Source of the DNA: Gracilaria gracilis
Taxonomy: Eukaryota; Rhodophyta; Florideophyceae; Gracilariales; Gracilariaceae
Direction of reading: 5' to 3'
Assembly: GCA_030374805.1 (NCBI GenBank)
Contig: JARGSG010000077.1
Coordinates: 1-48,546, forward strand
Length of the DNA stretch: 48,546 nucleotides
A program made the position numbers and the translations under genes. This document shows positions 28,638-39,312 of the stretch, piece after piece (within the stretch, counting starts at the first letter, position 1; each line of letters begins with the position of its first letter). The notes under the pieces were generated by a model that saw only the letters and a list, made by a program, of their open reading frames with translations, searched no databases and was not told the origin of the DNA.

Positions 28638-29488
28638 TGTAGAGCAATTGCCCTTGGCAGGGACTGAGGAGGATGCCACTCATATATCCGTTGTTATTTT
28701 CGGCTGAACTTCCTACTATTATGAAGTCTATTTGCCTATTTGGCCCGGATTAGGGATCCGCCTATGAAGGGTAAAATTGGCGCAACACGTGTGTGCCCGC
28801 GCCCGATTACCGGATGCGCCGTTGCAAGTGTGCCACGGAGGTACACGTGGGTAGTGTTGGCTGGCGTGCCGGGTACTTAGATATTTTAGTGATATTTGTC
28901 AGCCGTATATAATTGGCGGCACTTGCCGCCACTGTACGGGAAGTAAACCTCAACGAGGCCTTGGCTCTAGCTTGAGTTCTGCTTGCGCACGGTCTTTCGC
29001 CCCATTCTCGGGGAATACCGCAGCTTATCCGGACAAGTTATCCACCTCCGTCACCGAGAAGCACCGATCCGTCGTTACGGCCTCTTATTTATCATTCTTC
29101 CATACACTCTTTCTGTTTTCCCGTCTTACGGCTTCGTTACACTTCGCCCTGTTGTACAGGTTTGCCCCTTTTTTTCTCGTGATTATTCCCAGCTCTCGCG
29201 AGTCTGCGCTCCACAGTGCGGCTCATTTTGCTACCTTCTATCTCGTCCCTTTTGCTACGGGATACGCCACACCCAGTGGAATCCATCCTGTTGGCACCCC
29301 GATTGCCACCCCCAACCTCCGTCTGCAAGTCAGGAAGAGGCTGCCCGGAGTTACGCTCGGCACGTGTCGGCCTCATCGGAGGGTTCTGCCACTGCTCTGC
29401 CCCAATAAAGAGCAAGGCTGAACACCTTGGTTGCGTAGCCGCTGGCGCGGTTTGTGTTCTTTCCTTCCGTTCCCGGCTTTGCCCCACA
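28638..29488 (+). repeat. 5' LTR of el3
   Basis: 851 bp, TGTAGAGC...CCCCACA. Contains two CACGTG palindromes (28786-28791, 28844-28849), TATATAA (28906-28912), a GC palindrome (28915-28930), AAGTAAAC (28941-28948) and an AATAAA poly(A) signal (29404-29409). The part from about 28940 is probably R plus U5. Confidence 0.95.
28906..28948 (+). promoter_or_regulatory. Core promoter of el3 LTR: TATA, palindrome, AGTAAA
   Basis: TATATAA, 2-nt gap, perfect palindrome GGCGGCA-CT-TGCCGCC, then AAGTAAAC about 36 nt after the TATA start. Repeated in the 3' LTR. The palindrome lies between TATA and the likely start site, so it is probably a DNA element rather than part of the RNA. Confidence 0.65.
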
Positions 29489-29490
29489 AA

Positions 29491-29508
29491 TGGTCTCTCG
29501 ACCTAGAA
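29491..29508 (+). other. Primer-binding site of el3
   Basis: TGGTCTCTCGACCTAGAA, 2 nt after the LTR. One base different from the el2 and el4 site. The implied tRNA 3' end fits tRNA-Tyr (C61, G72, A73). Confidence 0.7.
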
Positions 29509-29638
29509 ACGGCTTTCTGGCCAACATTTTTTGTAGTGGAAACTGGTGCTGAATCCCTCTGCGTGGGGAGAATCGACTTTGCGCCATTGCTGGAAGCGGT
29601 AATCGTTCGTTTAAAACTTCCAATTGCTTCGGCGGACA

Positions 29639-31657
29639 ATGACATCTCGCCGTAACAACGGTCGCTCGAAGGCTGGGTCTGCACCTGGCGCAATTGCCGG
29701 ACAACCGGAATCATCTGGACTGGCTCAGAGCCTCCCGCCGTTACCAACGGATGTACTGAACGTCCCGGGTCATAACGCTCAAGCACCGGCTTCCCGGGGT
29801 CCCCATACCAACAATGGGGCCCCACCAGCTCAAGGACCGGCTAATTCCGCGCAAGCGGCTGAAGCCATGTCGTCGAGGTCCGACGAGTATACCCTCCGTG
29901 AATTAGAGGCACAAGTGCGCGTGATGCAGAACTCTCACGTGGCTCTGATTCACGACATTACGAAACTCCGGCAACGGCTGTACGAAGCCGATGTTCGGGA
30001 TGTTTCGCAAGACGTCCGTGTCTTACGGTCTGATGTCAACCAGATCATGGAAGACCGAAAGGAATCGGCTGTCCTGCATGAGCAGGCAGCTGATCGTTTA
30101 AACCGCTTAGCAGCCCGTCTGGAGACGGTCGAGCACACCATCATCCACGATGCTGTGGCGCCCGGCGTGCCGGTTTCCGAAGGTTCTCGGAAGTCGCACC
30201 GCTCCAAGGACCGCCATGCGGGAAAGAAGAGAAAGGTTAAATTGGAACCTGATTCGTCCTCTTCTTCATCCTCTGAGTCTAATGCCCAAGTCAGGGATTC
30301 GTCAACCGATTCTTCGGAAAGTGAGGGCGAGCCCCCACGCTCTCGTGCTACCCGTTCCCGGGCCACCGAGGCCACGCAAGGCGTTGCCCGGAGCCGTTCT
30401 AAAGGACGAAAGCACCTTGGACTCAAGGAACTGAAGCCGACGAATTTATTGTATCGGAAGTTGCCGTCGTACCGATATTATCGGCTGGAAGACTCCAGTG
30501 GAGAAAGGACCCCTCGCGGGACTGGACGAGTGAAAGAGCACATTAAGAGGCTGGAGCTCACACTGAAGCCCAATAAGTTCTCTGGGCAGGATCCAATCCT
30601 GGTGTTGGACTTTCTCGCCCGATATGTTGGGGAAGCCGATGTACTTCGGATGTCTGAGGCGCAAGCCTACATCGCACTGCCTTACTTTTTAAAAGGTATG
30701 GCCGAGTAGCAGTACAACTCGGTCCGCGGATCGTCTCGTGCCCCCGAGGGAGGAGTGACCTGTTGGCCAGAGGCTGTACAGTACCTCCTGCGATCCTACG
30801 CTACAGGAAACGCAATTCAAGAGGCCATACTCGCATTGCGCGACACGAAGCAAGGACCGGAAGAGACGGAGACCGTTTATTCTACACGGTTGAATAAGGC
30901 CTTTCACCGCTGTGGGAACGTCTACTCCGCGGCCGAGCGATGTACCATGTTTGTGGATGGCTTGGTTCCTTCGATTAGGACTTTGGTAGCCCGTTATCGG
31001 GAGAACAAGCGCAAGATCTCCTACTTGGAGCTGGTTCAATTTTCCCAAGCTGAGGGTGATGCGGCACGGGCACGTGCCGGCATTAAGTCTCGCACACGCC
31101 GTCTATTCCATCTGGAAGAGAGGGATTTATCACAGCACCAATCGAGAGGTTCAGCCCATGCTAACTACGACAACGTGCACCTAGTGCAGAGTGACCAATC
31201 TTTGGCAACGTCGGACCTGCCATCTACGATGGGACCGACAACCGAAGATTCGGATGCTGCTCTGTACGCCGGTAATCATGTTCCGGCATTGCCAGTGCCG
31301 CACTCTGGCGGATACAGAAACTCCCGTCCCGGGTGGAGGGATCCCTACCCCCCGAGACAGGAGCGAAGGCCGCCCAATGCGGATTCTCTTCGCCAGCTCA
31401 TATGCCATGTTTGTTACAAACCTGGTCATATTGCCCCGAACTGTATGTTACCATTCAGGGAGATGGCAAAATTTGTTCTCCATTATGAGTCGTTGACGCC
31501 CGCCGAGCGGGAACGTGCTCCCGACAAATCGTACCTTCGTGCGAAGGCGGATACTCAGCCTGGAAAACAGGAATCTTCACCGCATCATGGTGAAGCAGCA
31601 GCCGCATCTGCGAGCCCAACGGTTCCGCAAAATAGCGGCGACGCTCAGAAAAACTGA
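29639..31657 (+). pseudogene. gag of el3 (one amber codon)
   Basis: 672-codon frame from ATG 29639 (MTSRRNNGRS) to TGA 31655-31657, interrupted only by TAG at 30707 where el1 has Asp (GLAEDQ). Pro/Ala-rich N-terminus, heptad-like helices (about residues 85-170), Ser-rich acidic linker, the family block LKELKPTNLLYRKLPSYRYY, capsid-like region, and CHVCYKPGHIAPNC zinc knuckle (31403-31444). Ends QKN-stop. Forms the particle and binds RNA by family. A translated product needs amber read-through. Confidence 0.85.
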
Positions 31658-31720
31658 GCATGGGAGCCTCCTTTGAAGGAGCGGCGCAAACGCAGTCGAG
31701 CTCAACTGCGCCGGAGGTTG
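31646..31720 (+). promoter_or_regulatory. gag/pol junction of el3: candidate frameshift or re-initiation signal
   Basis: CAG-AAA-AAC-TGA, then GC, then ATG of pol (31660) in the -1 frame. A stem CTCCTT/AAGGAG follows at 31668-31681, and a second stem GGCGCA/TGCGCC further on (about 31685-31712). The same layout with different stem sequences occurs in el1 and el2. Confidence 0.6.
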
Positions 31721-34700
31721 TAAAGCCTCGCTCCCCGGTCACGATCCTTACGAGGAAGATGGCCACGACAGACGTGGACTCGGAACATCTCGGTGTTCTC
31801 CGTCGCCCGTGGGTACGGTCACGCAATTTCCGCGCTCCGGATAGAGTCCTGGTCATGGCGAAACGAAACTACAAAGTTTTCGCCGACCTCGGGATATCCG
31901 ACCATTATATGGTTTGGCAGTTATCCGTTCTCGACACGGGTGCTGGTCCAAACTTTTTGGTTCAATCGCTTATTCCGCCGCAGTTATTGTCTCAGATTCG
32001 GCCGGCCCCGCCGACCGAGATAGCGGATGCAAACAATAGGCCCCTTTCAATCGTGGGAGTAATTGACCTGATTGTCAGCCTTGGCCGTTGCGTTGTCCGC
32101 TTGGACTTCATAGTCTGCAAGCGTTTAGCTGCGCCGGTCATACTCGGATGTGATTTCTGCGACCGTTTTGTCGAAGCAATTCGACCACGGAGAAGGACCA
32201 TCGAGCTGTAGGACGGCACAACAGTGCCAATTGTTCGGCGACCTTTACGAAAGGCTTTCAAGAAGCAAGTTCCATTGCCAGTGGCCCAGCAGCCAGCGGA
32301 ATCGCACCGTTCATCTACGAAGCTCCGAGTGGCTCGGTCTATTTGCATTCCACCGGAATCCCAGACATTGGTCACGGTCACGTCCCTACAGCACGGCCTG
32401 CAAACCGTTCAGCCATTGCCTCTCCTTTACGAAAGGCAGAACGTGGCCCTCGCGAATGGGATTGTACTTGTTGAGCCAGAAAAGCCCTTCAGGGTATTGG
32501 TTGCTAATTTCAGCTCCTCCCAACAGAGGTTGGTAAAGAACCAAGTCATTGGTTCCATGTTACCACACCCGGTGGCTATTGTACCCACACAGGTCTCTAC
32601 CGCCGAGGTTCTCGGAATTCTCGAAGCTGAGGACGGAGAGGGGAAGTGCGCTGACACAACCGTACGGAAGACTTCGTCGGGAGACGCTGCGCCGAACTCG
32701 TCGGGTAAAGAAGTGTTGAACTTGTCGAAAGAAGCAACGCCGACACAGTCGGAAGGAAGGCAAGAATCACCTGGATCTGAGAAGAAGGACCCCGTACAGG
32801 AGCTCGAGTCTCTAGACTTTAACCATGTCCCAGAGTCTCACCGTGAGAAGTTACGGGATATGCTACGTGAGTTCACCCCCATGTGGGACGGTTCCCTTGG
32901 GAAAATTGGGATCACCGAACATCGGATAGATTTGATGCCGAACACTCGGCCAATCTCGCAACACCCCTACAGGGCAGGACCGACAGCTCGGGAAGAAGAA
33001 AAGACTCAAGTCGAGAAGATGCTCCGCGCCGGAGTCATTGAACCGGCCCAGTCGCCATGGGCCTCGCCCGTGGTACTCGCTCCCAAACCCGATGGGTCTT
33101 GGCGTTTTTGTATCGATTACCGCAAGCTTAACGCGGCTACCGTCAAGGACGTGTATCCCATCCCGAGGATGGACGAATGTATCGATTCGCTCGGAAGCGC
33201 AAAGGTGTTCACTACCCTCGACGCGAACTGGGGATATTGGCAAGTCCCAGTTAGGGCAGAGGACCGTGATAAAACGTCGTTTGTATGTCATCAAGGACTA
33301 TACCGATTCAACCGGATGCCCTTCGGGCTCACGAACGCCCCTGCCACTTTCCAAAGAGCAGTGGACATTTTGCTTGCCCGCTTTAAGTGGAAGACGTGCC
33401 TGGTATACCTTGATGACATCATTGTGTTCTCCAGTAACCTGGACGAGCACTTGACCCACGTTCGGGAGGTGATGCGAGTCCTACGAGAGGCAGGCATCAC
33501 ACTGAAGTTGAAGAAGTGCGAGTTCTTTACCGATACCGTGAAATACCTCAGCCACATAATCCGTCCGGGACGGCTATCGATTGACGCTGTACGTGTGCGG
33601 TCCCTCAAGGAGGCCAAACACCCACGGACTCAGACGGAACTCCAACCCTTCCTCGGCCTTTGCAATGTCTACCGCCGTTTTATTCCGCACTTCGCGGATA
33701 TAGCAGCTCCATTGAATGAACTCTTGCGAAAGGGACAGCCAGTGAAACTGGAACCATTCGATGACCGTAAGGCAACGGCATTCTCATCGCTCATTGATGC
33801 AGTAACTTCGCCGCCAATTCTTTCCCTGCCGAAACTCGGATTGCCCTATGCCATCGATACGGATGCCAGCAATTTCCAGATCGGCTGTGCCCTGTTTCAG
33901 ACCACGGAGAGTGGCGAACGACTTCCAATTGGTTTTTGGTCTCGAAGCCTTAACGTTCATGAAAGGAATTACTCGGTACCCGAGAAAGAATGCTTAGCAG
34001 TAGTCTGGGCTCTCCAGACGCTGCGACCGTACCTCATGGGAGGACATTTTACCGTTCATACCGACCATTCGGCTCTGCGATGGCTTCTCTCGATTGCGGA
34101 GCCCTTTGGCCGCTTGATGCGGTGGAGGCTAAGATTATCGGAGTTCGACTTCGACGTGCAGTACAAGAAGGGGATCCTGAACACTCAGGCTGATGCACTT
34201 TCCCGTTTACCAACTGCGGCCGAAGCTGAGCCAGTCGATGATCTGGAAATACCCTGCTTCTTTATGGAGGACGACGAAGACGAAGATTTGGAGGGATGGG
34301 ACGTCTATGACTCTGTCTTAGCCGTTTCAGATACGGAGCCAGTACCGGGATCATTCGTGCCGATAACACCGGAAGAACTTATCCGGGAACAGTATACGGA
34401 CCCGTTCTGCAGTAGGATGCGCGCCCGTCTGAACGGTGGAGCTCAACTGCCTTTTGTCATGAACGACCAAGGATTCTTGGTTCGAACGGTTACTGACCGA
34501 CCACAGATTGTGGTACCTCACTCGCTTCAATCTCGAGTCTTGCATTTGTCGCATTACGCGAAGTTGTCGGCCCACCCTGGTGGAAGGAAGTTGTACTACA
34601 CCCTTAGGAAGGACTTCTATTGGCCAGCTATGGCATTCGATGCGTACGCCACTGCTCGTGGATGCTCTGGTTGTGCAAAGAACCGCGTCAAACTGCGGAA

Positions 34701-37173
34701 ATACTCCAAACAGGTGGTACTCTTCCCCGCAAGGGCCCCAGCTGAGTTCGTGGCGATTGACATACTCGGTGAGTTTATTCGGACTCGCCGAGGTAATCGG
34801 TTTCTACTCGTCATAACCGACCGCTTTTCGAAGCTCGTGCGGACAGTTCCGCTGACAAAGATCACCGCCAGTGCGGTCGCGCAAGCGTTCGTAACCCACT
34901 GGGTGTTTGTCTACGGACCGCCGATTGATTTACTATCGGATAATGGGTCGCAATTCACTGCGAAGTTCTTCCAGGACGTGTGTCGAATACTGGACATTTA
35001 GAACTGGTTTACTACGACCTACCATCCGCAAAGTAACGGCCCGGTGGAGCGCTTCAATCGCACCATGCTGAATGCGCTGCGAACCTTTGTCGCCGACCAC
35101 CCGTCGGAATGGGATCTCTACACCGATGCGGTGACCTATGCCTACAACACGCAGGTACATCGCAGTACCCAGATCTCTCCGTTCGAACTGGTCTTATCAC
35201 GTGTTCCACCATCGGTGGCTGTCGAACCCCAACCTACGCTGGATAAATTCCCTTTACCCCGCCTATACAGGGACGCCTGGAAGCGCTGGCTGAAACAAAT
35301 TACTTCCATAGTTGGGCAGCAAATCGCTAAGGCGCAAGCCGCCTACAAGCGGAATTTTGACGCACGTCTGCGAAAGAAGGCCCCACCGATAAAGGAAGGT
35401 GGCTATGTCTTTCTCCGGAAAGAATACTACAATCCGGAAAAAGAAAAACGGCACAAGCTTTCTCCGATCGCGGACGGCCCCTACAGGGTCATCTCTGTCA
35501 CCGATACTACGGTTGTCCTTAACATCAAGGGAGAGCACGAACGCCTCTCGCGTGATCGCGTTACGCCGGCACCATCGCCAGAACCTCCCGTACACAAAGA
35601 TCATCAAGGACCGACAACATCGGATACTAACCCACCCGGCCTGTCAATCCTACCGCACGCAACGCGCGGCTTGGCCGACCTTTCTATGGAAGCGGAACAT
35701 ACCCCCAAAGTTGTGCAAGACGCGTATGTGCACACACGCGTCACGCCCACTACTGGGATTATCGCTCCGGGCCCCACCGCTCCCGCTGAGGAGGGGGAGG
35801 GAGACGCTCATTTTAGGTACACTGCTGCTCCGCAGTCTACGCCGTCGCAAACGGATAGTACATCCGCGCAAGGCACCGCCGGGGACGGAGTGAGTGAAGC
35901 CTTGCCGTCGCGGACGGGAAGCGAACGGACGTGTGACGGTAAGCGCCCCGCTGACGACCCAATGTCAGGGAATGCAGAGTTACCGCCTTCGTCTTCGCCG
36001 CTGCAATTGGACGGCCTACGTAGAAATGTTACGCCCAGACGGGATGCGCATCCGGAGACACCGGGCCACAACGTGGAAGGTATCGCTGGCGCAATACCGT
36101 CACTGACGGAGGACGCGCAGGCCTGCAACAGCAGCGGCGCTATTCAAAGCCCAAAGTCCGGGAACACGCACGGAGACGCACCGCCACTGCAGAATGAAGA
36201 CGAGACGAATGTTGCCCCGTCAGCGGAGAAGACCGACCACTCGGAAAAGACATTGGTTGTGAGAGACCGTGCCGTGACAGCAGACCCAAGCTTGGGAAGG
36301 GCAATCGACTTATTCGATGACGGCGCCGGAACGGCAGAGCACGCGGCCATACCAGTACAGGTGGACACCACTCTAGGTGGACAGAAGCCAAGCAAGTTGG
36401 ACGCGCGCACGGCGCGACACGCGCCACGCACCGTGTGTGAACCGCCTCCCTTGAAGGATGACTATGCACATGACAGTGCACGCCGTGGGCACACGCGTGC
36501 CACGGAGAGTGACGAGCCGTCAAAAAACGGTAGTTCCGTAATTGAGACGGCTCACCACGGCACCACGACGGTTGGAGCCACACGCACCGCTGTGGGCGGC
36601 GAACCGTCAGCAACGCACGTGACGGAGCACCGCTCGCTAGACCCCCGTACAGAGGATTGCCGTCCGTCGATCGGGACGATCTCGCCGGAACACCGGAAGC
36701 TTACAGTCCGCCCAGATGGGCCCCTGCAACAGCTCCACAAACAAGTGGCTTCAGACCCCGCCCCAGAGAGTGTAACACTCCGAGAACCTCCTTGGGGAGC
36801 GCAACCGAGACCTGGGATACAGGATGCATTGCCGATGAAACGGAAGTCGAAGGCAATCGCCCGCATAAGCCACGACAGTGGAGGAGCAGTCCGCCACTCA
36901 ACGGAAGATTGTTCGACCGCCAGGGATGAAGACTCACTGGTCAAGCCGCCAGAGCGGAGTGTCTACAAACGCGAGTTCGTAGTGGACCGTATAGTGAGGC
37001 ACGGCCAAGACTCTACTGGAGAGCTGGTATACCAAGTCCGTTGGTACGGCTACCCCCCTTCGGAGGACACACAGGAACCTATCGAGCACCTGCCTCGCTC
37101 GAAGGTACTTCAATACCACCGGAGGACCGGCACGCCGCCACCGGACTCCCTCGAAAAAGCCCAAGTGGGTTAG
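31660..37173 (+). pseudogene. pol of el3 (protease, RT, RNase H, integrase, chromodomain; two amber codons)
   Basis: 1838-codon frame from ATG 31660 to TAG 37171, broken by TAG at 32209 (el2 has Glu) and 34999. Protease LDTGAGPNF near residue 92. RT: CIDYRKLN, and YLDD at 33406-33417. RNase H: DASNFQIGCALFQT and HTDHSALRW. Integrase: zinc region H..H..C..C (LSHYAKLSAH, GCSGC), catalytic D near 34759, D 34939 and E 35047 (DX35E counting the amber codon). A ~450-residue low-complexity linker follows, then a chromodomain (YKREFVVDRIV, YQVRWYGYPPSEDTQEPIEHL; 36957-37130) that would target insertion to marked histones by analogy with chromoviruses. No indels were seen. Confidence 0.9.
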
Positions 37174-37461
37174 CGCCCACACTAGCTACGCCGCTCACGC
37201 GGAACATTTGCCGATTCTGCGGACAAGCCACTATACAGTGGAATAGAAGAAGAAGACGAAGAAGAAGCCCAAGAAGAGGAAGTCGGAGAACAGGAATTTG
37301 CCGCTTCAAACGGAATACCTCCCTTAGATAAGGAACAGGCGCCCCTCGCAAGGTGCTGCCCCCTGAGGAGGGGGAGGGATGAAGAGAATTTGCTAAAAGC
37401 CGGTAGCAACCGGAAACATTTAATGATAGGGCCAAGAGATATTGGTATCTACGGAGTTTGA

Positions 37462-39258
37462 TCACACGCCGGACGGTCCGGAACCGGACCCACGACCTTG
37501 GGCGAACCACTGAGCCGCGAGGCCCTGCAGCTGCGCCAACTCGGTCACCGTGTCAGACACGGGCACACCCATGCCGCGAAGGAAACTGCGGATGACGATC
37601 GCCTGGGGGTCAGTACTCGAACCGGCCCGGCCCGCAGAAGCGGAGGCCTGCCACGCGCCAACCGAGTTGGGCGTACCATGCACTACCGCATCAGCGGATC
37701 CGCCGTCCTCTCCGGTTACGTCGATCACGTCGATCTGCTGGTCCGCTCCCTGGTCCATAGGGCTCCCTGCCTCATCAAGGCTCTTGTCCTCCTCGTCGTC
37801 GACGAAGACGAACCCACGAGGATGGCCCTCTGGGATGCTCCGCTCGACCTGACGCCACTCCCGCGCCTCGGCGGCTGTGACTATCTCCCATTCCCATGGG
37901 TCGAAGTATACAAAGTCGCCAGCGTTGACGTCGCGTCCGGGAGACCGGTCTGTAACCCGACGGATACCCTCGGAGACCTGACTAGCAGGCACGGAGTTCC
38001 ACTCGACACCGTCGATGACCTCCACCAAGGACACCACCTCCCGCGCGTTGCGGACGGATCCGAGCACATCGGTGAGGTCCAAATTCCGAATGGATCGGCG
38101 AATCATCTCCGGCACAAACCAAAGCCGGTAATGATCATACGCCTCCCAGAGGAGGAAAGCCGCGACACGGACAGTCCATTCGGTGGCATGTATGCTCCAA
38201 AGGCCGCGCGGCGGATTCTTCATGTAGTACGACCGGACGTATGTCAGGCATGGAGGGAGCTCCACCTGGCACCCTCGAGGGACCTCGACCGCAGGCCAGA
38301 ATGATGGCAGCGGAACGTATCGCCCTTGACGGGAACGCGCCGCCATTCGCTCAACCTCCGAGCATTGGTACGGCACCAGAACCCCGAAGCGGGATCGCCA
38401 CTTCCTCTCGTGACGGAGGCCTTCGAAGAACTCGCGCCGCGACGACTTGCGGAGGTACCGGAACTCGGCCCGAAGAATCGGACGAGCCCACAGGATGAGA
38501 TCCTGGTGGGGCTTGACGACATCCGCATAGCGGTCAATCTCGTCGAAGGCAACAGCCAGTTGATCTCCGTACTCAACCTTGCCGAACGTACGGTAGTAAG
38601 CCACGTCAAACCCGTAATGGGACGGAACCGGATGCTCGTTCGGCGCCCGGAAATGTCGCGCATATCCAATGCGGGCAATCTCCCGGCGAGCGAACGCCTG
38701 GCTCTCGCTTCTCGTATACCAGAGACAATTTGGATGGACCGTGATACGGGCGAGCCAGTCCCATGAGCGGACGACGCTAACGGGAAGCCCTCCGGGGAGG
38801 TTACCGTCAATGGCGTAGGAGTTGATCAACGCTTCATTCCGAACGGCTTCGGCATTGAACCACGGAGCTTGTGCAAACAGGCCGCTATGGCGGTGAGGAT
38901 CGCGTACGCGGAGACTCCCAAGACTGGGCCATCCTCCCGTATTTGTCGGCAGGCTAGCATGGAACCAATCCCACACGGGAGCTGGATCTGGAGTCGCTGC
39001 TGTCGCAACGGACGCCGCGCCGGAAGCGGAAGCCCCCGACGATTGAGGCAAGGGTACCGACCGGAACCGCGGTCCGGCAGCGGTCATTCGCGCAGTCCCA
39101 CCTGGGAGAGCGCCGGGATTACCGGAGGTGTTGTTGTTATTGGTAGGCATCGCTGTGTCGATGAGAGTCGAAGGTGCCAAGTATGGTACGAGTGCGAAGT
39201 TGTTGGAGTCCGAGTGGTCGTTAGGCTCACCGCCGGAGTCCGGATTATATAGGCCCAT
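37462..39258 (-). CDS. Antisense ORF of el3, ~598 aa, unknown function
   Basis: Runs opposite to gag-pol between pol and the 3' LTR, from ATG 39258 (MGLYNPDSGGE) to TGA 37462; the frame is open further upstream to about 39354 inside the LTR, without another ATG. N-terminal 100 residues are Asn/Ser/Pro/Ala-rich and probably disordered. The middle (about 110-430) looks globular, rich in Trp, Tyr and Arg (VWDWFHASLP, SWDWLARITVHPNCLWYTR, EFRYLRKSSRREFFEG). An acidic tail follows (VFVDDEEDKSLDE). No domain is recognised; no membrane segment. It is the only full-length frame of el3 with no lesion. Additional antisense ORFs in this position are known from some plant Ty3 elements. A TATA-like ATATATG lies on this strand near 39362-39355. 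Confidence 0.6.
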   Translation of the reverse strand: MGLYNPDSGGEPNDHSDSNNFALVPYLAPSTLIDTAMPTNNNNTSGNPGALPGGTARMTAAGPRFRSVPLPQSSGASASGAASVATAATPDPAPVWDWFHASLPTNTGGWPSLGSLRVRDPHRHSGLFAQAPWFNAEAVRNEALINSYAIDGNLPGGLPVSVVRSWDWLARITVHPNCLWYTRSESQAFARREIARIGYARHFRAPNEHPVPSHYGFDVAYYRTFGKVEYGDQLAVAFDEIDRYADVVKPHQDLILWARPILRAEFRYLRKSSRREFFEGLRHERKWRSRFGVLVPYQCSEVERMAARSRQGRYVPLPSFWPAVEVPRGCQVELPPCLTYVRSYYMKNPPRGLWSIHATEWTVRVAAFLLWEAYDHYRLWFVPEMIRRSIRNLDLTDVLGSVRNAREVVSLVEVIDGVEWNSVPASQVSEGIRRVTDRSPGRDVNAGDFVYFDPWEWEIVTAAEAREWRQVERSIPEGHPRGFVFVDDEEDKSLDEAGSPMDQGADQQIDVIDVTGEDGGSADAVVHGTPNSVGAWQASASAGRAGSSTDPQAIVIRSFLRGMGVPVSDTVTELAQLQGLAAQWFAQGRGSGSGPSGV

Positions 39259-39312
39259 GATGGGAGGTGAGAAGCCGAACGAGTTGGAAGTTTCAGCCTG
39301 AGAAGGGAGAGA

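Noticed and set aside
28972..29421. 149-codon and 141-codon ORFs in el3 LTR, repeated at 39647-40096
   Set aside because: Overlapping open frames in R/U5 of the LTR without motifs; duplicated only because the LTR is.
37498..38304. 268-codon plus-strand ORF opposite the el3 antisense ORF
   Set aside because: Shorter, without features, and lies within the far longer minus-strand frame.
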